Shown here one piece after another: positions 59,695 to 64,000 of a stretch of DNA of 64,000 bases; position 1 is the first letter of the stretch, and every line of letters starts with the position of its first letter. The position numbers were made by a program, and so were the translations under genes. Origin of the DNA: Juglans regia (lineage: Eukaryota; Streptophyta; Magnoliopsida; Fagales; Juglandaceae); contig NW_023361359.1 of the NCBI RefSeq assembly GCF_001411555.2, forward strand, positions 124,001 through 188,000. Direction: 5' to 3'. The notes under the pieces are model-generated. The model was not told the origin of the DNA and ran no database searches. It worked only from the letters and a program-made list of their open reading frames with translations.

Positions 59695-62312
59695 CCTTTG
59701 TAAGAGAAGATACATGGAAAATATTGTGGAATTTGCTTTTCGAAGCTCTTCTTAAGAGAAGATACATGGAAAACATTGTGGATTCCTTGGAAAACATTGT
59801 GGATTCCTTGGAATTCAATGGGAAGATCCAGTCTATAAGCGAATACTCTTACTTTCTCCAGAATCTCATATGGTCCCACGTATCTTGGACTTAACTTCCC
59901 TTTCTTTCCGAACCAAAAGACTCCTTTTATTTGCAATACTTTAGGATAGATCCAGTCGCCAACTTCAAACTCGAGGGTCCTTCTTTGTCATTCAACATAG
60001 CTCTTTTGCCTATTTTGGGCAACCTTCATCCTTTTATCTTATTTGACAGATTTGGTCCTTCATCTCTTGAAGAATCTCGCACCATAGATCCTTCCTTCTC
60101 CTACTTCATCCTAGTATAGCGAAGATCTACACTTCCTCCCATATAACGCTTTGTAGGGTGCCATCTAAATGGTGGCTTGGAAGCTATTATTATAGGCAAA
60201 TTCTATTAATGGCAAGAGCTTCTCTCATTCATCATTTTCATGCAAAACACAAGCTCTTAGCATGTCCTTTAGGGTCTAAATCTTCTGTTCAGTCTGCCCA
60301 TTAGTCTAAGGGTGATAGGCACTACTAAATCTCAACTTTGTGCCTAGATCGTCCTAAAAGTTTTGCCAAAAACAAGAAGTGAAACATGTATCCCTATCAT
60401 ATACAATCGTCCTTGGGACTCCATGTAACTGCGCTATTTATGCTACAAACAGACGAGTTAACTTCTCTATGGGGTTGGTATTCTTAACTACCAAAAAGTG
60501 GGCACTTTTTGTCAAACGATTGACCACGACCTAAATAGAGTTGTTTCCCTTCGAGGTCCTTGGTAATCCAATTACAAAATCCATGGATATGTCCTCCCAT
60601 TTCCATTCTGGGATTGGGAGTGGCTGTAAATCTCCAACAGGTCTCTAATGCTTTGTCTTGACTGTTCTACAAATCAAGCATCTATTAACATAATTGGTTA
60701 CATCCTTTTTTAACCCTTCCCACCAAAAGTGTTGCTTCAAATCTTGATACATTTTGGTGCTCCCTGGGCGGGCTGTGTATGGAGTCTGATGTGCTTCCTT
60801 CAGTATCTTATCCCTGATCTCTTGATCAATTGGGAAACTTTTCAGTCCTTGTAGTGTAGCAACCCATCATCTTTGAGGGTGGAACCTTTGGGTCCTTCCT
60901 TCTTCTCTATCTTCCGTCGAATTTCTACCCATTGGGATCCTCCATCTGACGCTTCTTCACTTCTTCCCATTCCGTTGGTACAATTTCTTGTACTGCGGTT
61001 AGGGATACTTCGACAGGAAGATCCTTGATCAACAACCTTCTCATACTATGCAGAAGGGACTCTACTTTCGAGGCAAGACCGGTGGAATTATCCCTTCGCA
61101 TCTTTCGACTTGGCGCATCCGCCACTATATTAGCCTTGCTAGGGTGATACTTAATCTCACATTGGTAGTCACTAATAGTTTATAACCACCTTCTCTGTCC
61201 TCATATTCAAATTCTGCTGACTAAACAAGTACTTGAGGCTCTGGTGATCAGTGTAGATTTCGCACTTTGTGCCATATAAATAATGCCTCCATATCTTTAA
61301 AGCGAAAACTACGGCGACTAACTCTAGGTCATGGGTGGGGTAATTATGCTCATGGTTCTTCAGTTGTCATGAAGTGTAGGCGACATCTTGTTCCTCTTGC
61401 ATATGCATACATCCAAGTCCTGATTGATGCGTCACTAAATACTACATAGGGTTTATGAGGTTCAGGTAGGTCTAGTACCAACGTAGTTGTGAGCCTTTCC
61501 TTGAGTTCCACAAAATTCTGCTCACACTTCTTAGTTAGGGTAGTGAGGGGTCTTGACAACTTAGGGAATCCCTCCATGAATCACAGATAGTAACCAGCTA
61601 ATCCCAGAAAACTCTGAATTTCGTGCACATCGGTCACTTTCAGCTTACTACAACTTTGATTTTGCTAGGATCGACTAATACTCCTTGACTTGAAATCACA
61701 TGCCCTAAAAATTTTGCCTCCTTAAGCCAAAACTCGCACTTATTGAATTTGGCATATAGGGTCTGAATACAACAACAAAGCTATCCATATAGGGTCTGAA
61801 TACTCTGTTCATCGTATCCATGAAGGCGGCCGGGGCATTGGTTAGACCAAAGGATATTACTAAGAATTCGTAATGTCCGTATCTGGTTTGGAACGTCGTT
61901 TTAGGGATATCCTTCTCCTAATCTTGAGCTAATGATAACCAGACCTTAAGTCTATCTTAGAGAACACCAATGCTCCTTGCAATTGTTCTAGTAGGTCATC
62001 GATATGTGGTAGCAGGTACGTGTTCTTCACTGTTACTTTGTTCAATTCCCTATAGTTAATGCACATCCTCAACGATCTATTCTTCTTCATAACAAATAGA
62101 ACTGGCCCTCCCCAAGGTGATGAACTAGGCTGAATGCAGCCCTTCTCTAGTAGCTCTTCTATTTGCTCTTTTAGCTCCTTCAGTTCTAAAGGGGCCATAC
62201 GATAAGCAGTTTTATGGACAGGGTCGTTGTGGGTTCTAGTTCTATGGTGAACTCAATTTCTCTATCAGGGGGTAGTCCGGGTAGATCGTCAGTGAAAACC
62301 TCAGGGTATTCC
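59695..62312 (-). pseudogene. Pol polyprotein of GYP3 (RT, RNase H, integrase), chromovirus-like
   Basis: From 62312 leftwards come [19 protein letters not shown] motifs [33 protein letters not shown] and [13 protein letters not shown] (one catalytic Asp), then RNase H ([28 protein letters not shown]). Next are the integrase zinc region (CLICRTVK near 60670), core ([31 protein letters not shown]) and C-terminal module (GVFWFGKKGKLSPRYVGPYE). The segment with the RT Y/F-x-DD box is missing at 61753-61803. Stops and frameshifts are many; the longest open pieces are 61929-62198 and 59568-59936. A short in-frame duplication FQGIHNV lies near 59800. The N-terminal part is cut off by LTR P2. Confidence 0.85.
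61753..61803. repeat. 18-bp direct repeat at the RT deletion
   Basis: CATATAGGGTCTGAATAC occurs at 61753-61770 and 61786-61803. On the minus strand it encodes the FRPY-type residues that precede the catalytic box, so a deletion or slippage joined here. Confidence 0.85.
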
Positions 62313-64000
62313 TGTAACGACCCCTCCCCAGAAAGGGTGGAATCGCTATGTACATACCTGTCCTTTTCTTTCTTTCTTTTTTCTAGTAATATGCGATCAA
62401 CATGAACATAACACACGTGTACTCTAAATTTCTAATCTAGTAAACGGGAACACCTGATAGACATTCTATTCAAATATTCATCCATAAGAGACTCTCAGAT
62501 TCCATCATACATTCATAAAAACATAATTGTTCTAGTTAGGAAGGGATTCCATCCCAACATAAAAACAACATCCATAAACATAACCCATCATCCATGTAAG
62601 GTCGAACCAACAGGGAAGATACTAAGTGTCTGCCTCTCCCTCTGCAGTAATGCCTTGCTCCCCAGCCTCTTCATCATTACCTAGACGTTTAAAGCATAAA
62701 CACAAAGTTTGTCGAATATTCAATAAGTAGTACACCATACAGTGAACATACTAGGCATCTAATCTTTTCCTTTTGAAAACACGCATACATAAACATTTTG
62801 AAAATTTGAAAATGCTTCCATGCATAAACATTTTAAGGAATAAGCCATACTTTCATGCATAAAAATTTTAAGAAATAAGCAATACTTTCATGCATAAACA
62901 TCTTTGAGAAATAACTATGCTTTCATATTCCACTTTTCTTTGGCCGGTACACACCATTACGCCGCATGTGTTAGGGTTAGCGGTCTTCCTTTGGATCTGG
63001 ATTCTGCCCGTGGCCACAAGTTAGGAATCTCTTTCAGTTAGAGGGTAGAACTGGATGCACTACTAGTACTACTTACCCGGCATTGCAATCTGCCCATTCC
63101 TTTGGTACCCTTTCATTCAGTCATGGTCGTTACATATTTTCATACATTAAAACATTCATTCATTTAGTCCTTTCTTTCTTTCATTCATTTCAATCTTTTC
63201 AGTCCTTTTCATTTAACAGTTCATTCATGGAAAAATGTCATTTAAAAGCATGAACCTAAACATTATCTTTCATGGCATCCATAAAGCATAAGTTCTTAGG
63301 GACATTTTAAAACACTTTCTTCACATCATTTAAAACATAAGTTCATAGGGACATTTTAAAATACTTTTTTCGCATCGTTTAAAGCATAAGGCATGGGACG
63401 TTCCTTTCCTTTCCTTTGCAATCAAAACATTTTCATCATCTTTCTTAATCCGATGCACATGCATTTTTATGAACAAGATACATTTTCATGCTATGCTACA
63501 TATAGGAATAATCAATAAGTTTCTTGAGAGGGCATGTATGAAAATCTCATGATTTAGAACCTACGTGCATGCATTACCTTATACACATACACACAATTAT
63601 AATCGATAGGGTGCTTAACAGGGGCTATCAAGAAATGGATTGTACATACTATATTCATTTACTCTTTTCGTTAGAAGAACATTTGCTATAAGAGAGAGAA
63701 ACATTCTTTCTTAAAGAGAACTTGGTGTAAGAAGCATTGGTTATAGCAACTTACCTTTATGCTCCTCGTTACCTCTAACTTCACAATAGGTCCTATTCAT
63801 ATAAATAATAAGCGTGTTAACACTCATTCAATATCGTTTAGATGTCCCTTTAAACGAGAAAGTCATGACATTAACCTAACGCCCCTTCTACACTTAGTGT
63901 TATCCCAATTAACTAACCTCTAGGCTAACCTTTGCAAGAATCACATAATTAATACTAAAGCATGTTACCTGTCCATGAAAGGCCACTTGGGTATTTCATA
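62313..64000 (-). mobile_element. LTR P2, cut by window edge
   Basis: It begins TGTAACGACCCCTCCCC at the plus-strand left edge and matches P1 (48072-49760) throughout. The left flank is ATTCC (62308-62312). It interrupts the pol gene of GYP3. It carries the GGCCGGTACACACC module (62942-63140) and a GTAAG donor at 63754. Confidence 0.8.
62622..63754 (-). other. Putative intron and acidic tail frame in LTR P2
   Basis: Minus-strand donor AAAG|GTAAGTTGC (63754) and acceptor CGTCTAG (62681-62682). The tail reads GNDEEAGEQGITAEGEADT with TAG at 62622-62624, at the same spacing as in P1. The hairpin is weaker here (near 62715). Confidence 0.45.

Overview
This window is plant nuclear DNA, most likely from heterochromatin of a woody eudicot. 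Almost every stretch I can interpret belongs to a retrotransposon: plant Ty3/gypsy elements of Athila-like and chromovirus-like type, one L1-type LINE, a miniature LTR element, and many long solo LTRs that begin TGTAAC and end in CA. I found no host protein gene, tRNA, rRNA, CRISPR array or bacterial-type system. A small repeat at 19861-20017 resembles one I remember from Fagales, but that is recollection, not a search.

Layout of the left third. Positions 1-19549 hold a decayed Athila-like element read on the minus strand. Right to left it has a primer-binding-site remnant (about 19541), gag (19475-15812, split by solo LTR Q at 16218-18736), an LTR scrap, RNase H and integrase (15525-13935), then the integrase C-terminus (6544-6377). 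An Athila solo LTR (6545-13929) splits the integrase, and a roughly 5.9 kb LINE (7310-13213) lies inside that LTR. A 3' untranslated region, a polypurine tract (4728-4740) and the 3' LTR (174 to 1) follow, with solo LTR A (175-4727) between tract and LTR. Positions 19549-22520 hold a plus-strand Athila LTR, PBS and gag start, joined to a minus-strand reverse transcriptase piece.

Layout of the right two thirds. A minus-strand gypsy element (GYP2) spans 23757 to at least 51890. Its 3' LTR (44204 down to 23757) has been opened by solo LTR S (25591-27817), solo LTR M2 (ending 31999) and a three-deep nest, L1 (32402-43606) containing B (33251-41040) containing L2 (36610-40143). Its body holds a polypurine tract, integrase scraps, gag with zinc knuckles and a degenerate PBS. 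Its 5' LTR is opened by P1 (48072 to about 50395) and L3 (from 51891). L3 in turn carries a chimeric R-LTR plus TRIM insertion (51932-55505) and a third gypsy element, GYP3 (56628-62312). P2 (62313 to the end) cuts GYP3. Four insertions have exact 5-bp target duplications: AAGTC, TCTTA, GTTTC and TTTTG. A fifth, CTTAG, bounds the chimera.

Most unusual signal. LTR families that do not otherwise look alike (A/B, P, Q, S, L, L', M, R) share a gene-like order. A TATA box and CT-rich leader (seen in several) are followed by a GTAAG-type splice donor, a GC-rich module often containing CACGACCCC, a short TGAG...CTCA hairpin, a splice-acceptor-like AG some 10-55 nt further on, and a short, often acidic reading frame closed by a stop. 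This suggests a conserved spliced unit inside these LTRs; it is inference from sequence only. A second signal is that every internal stop in the LINE's two reading frames is TAG.
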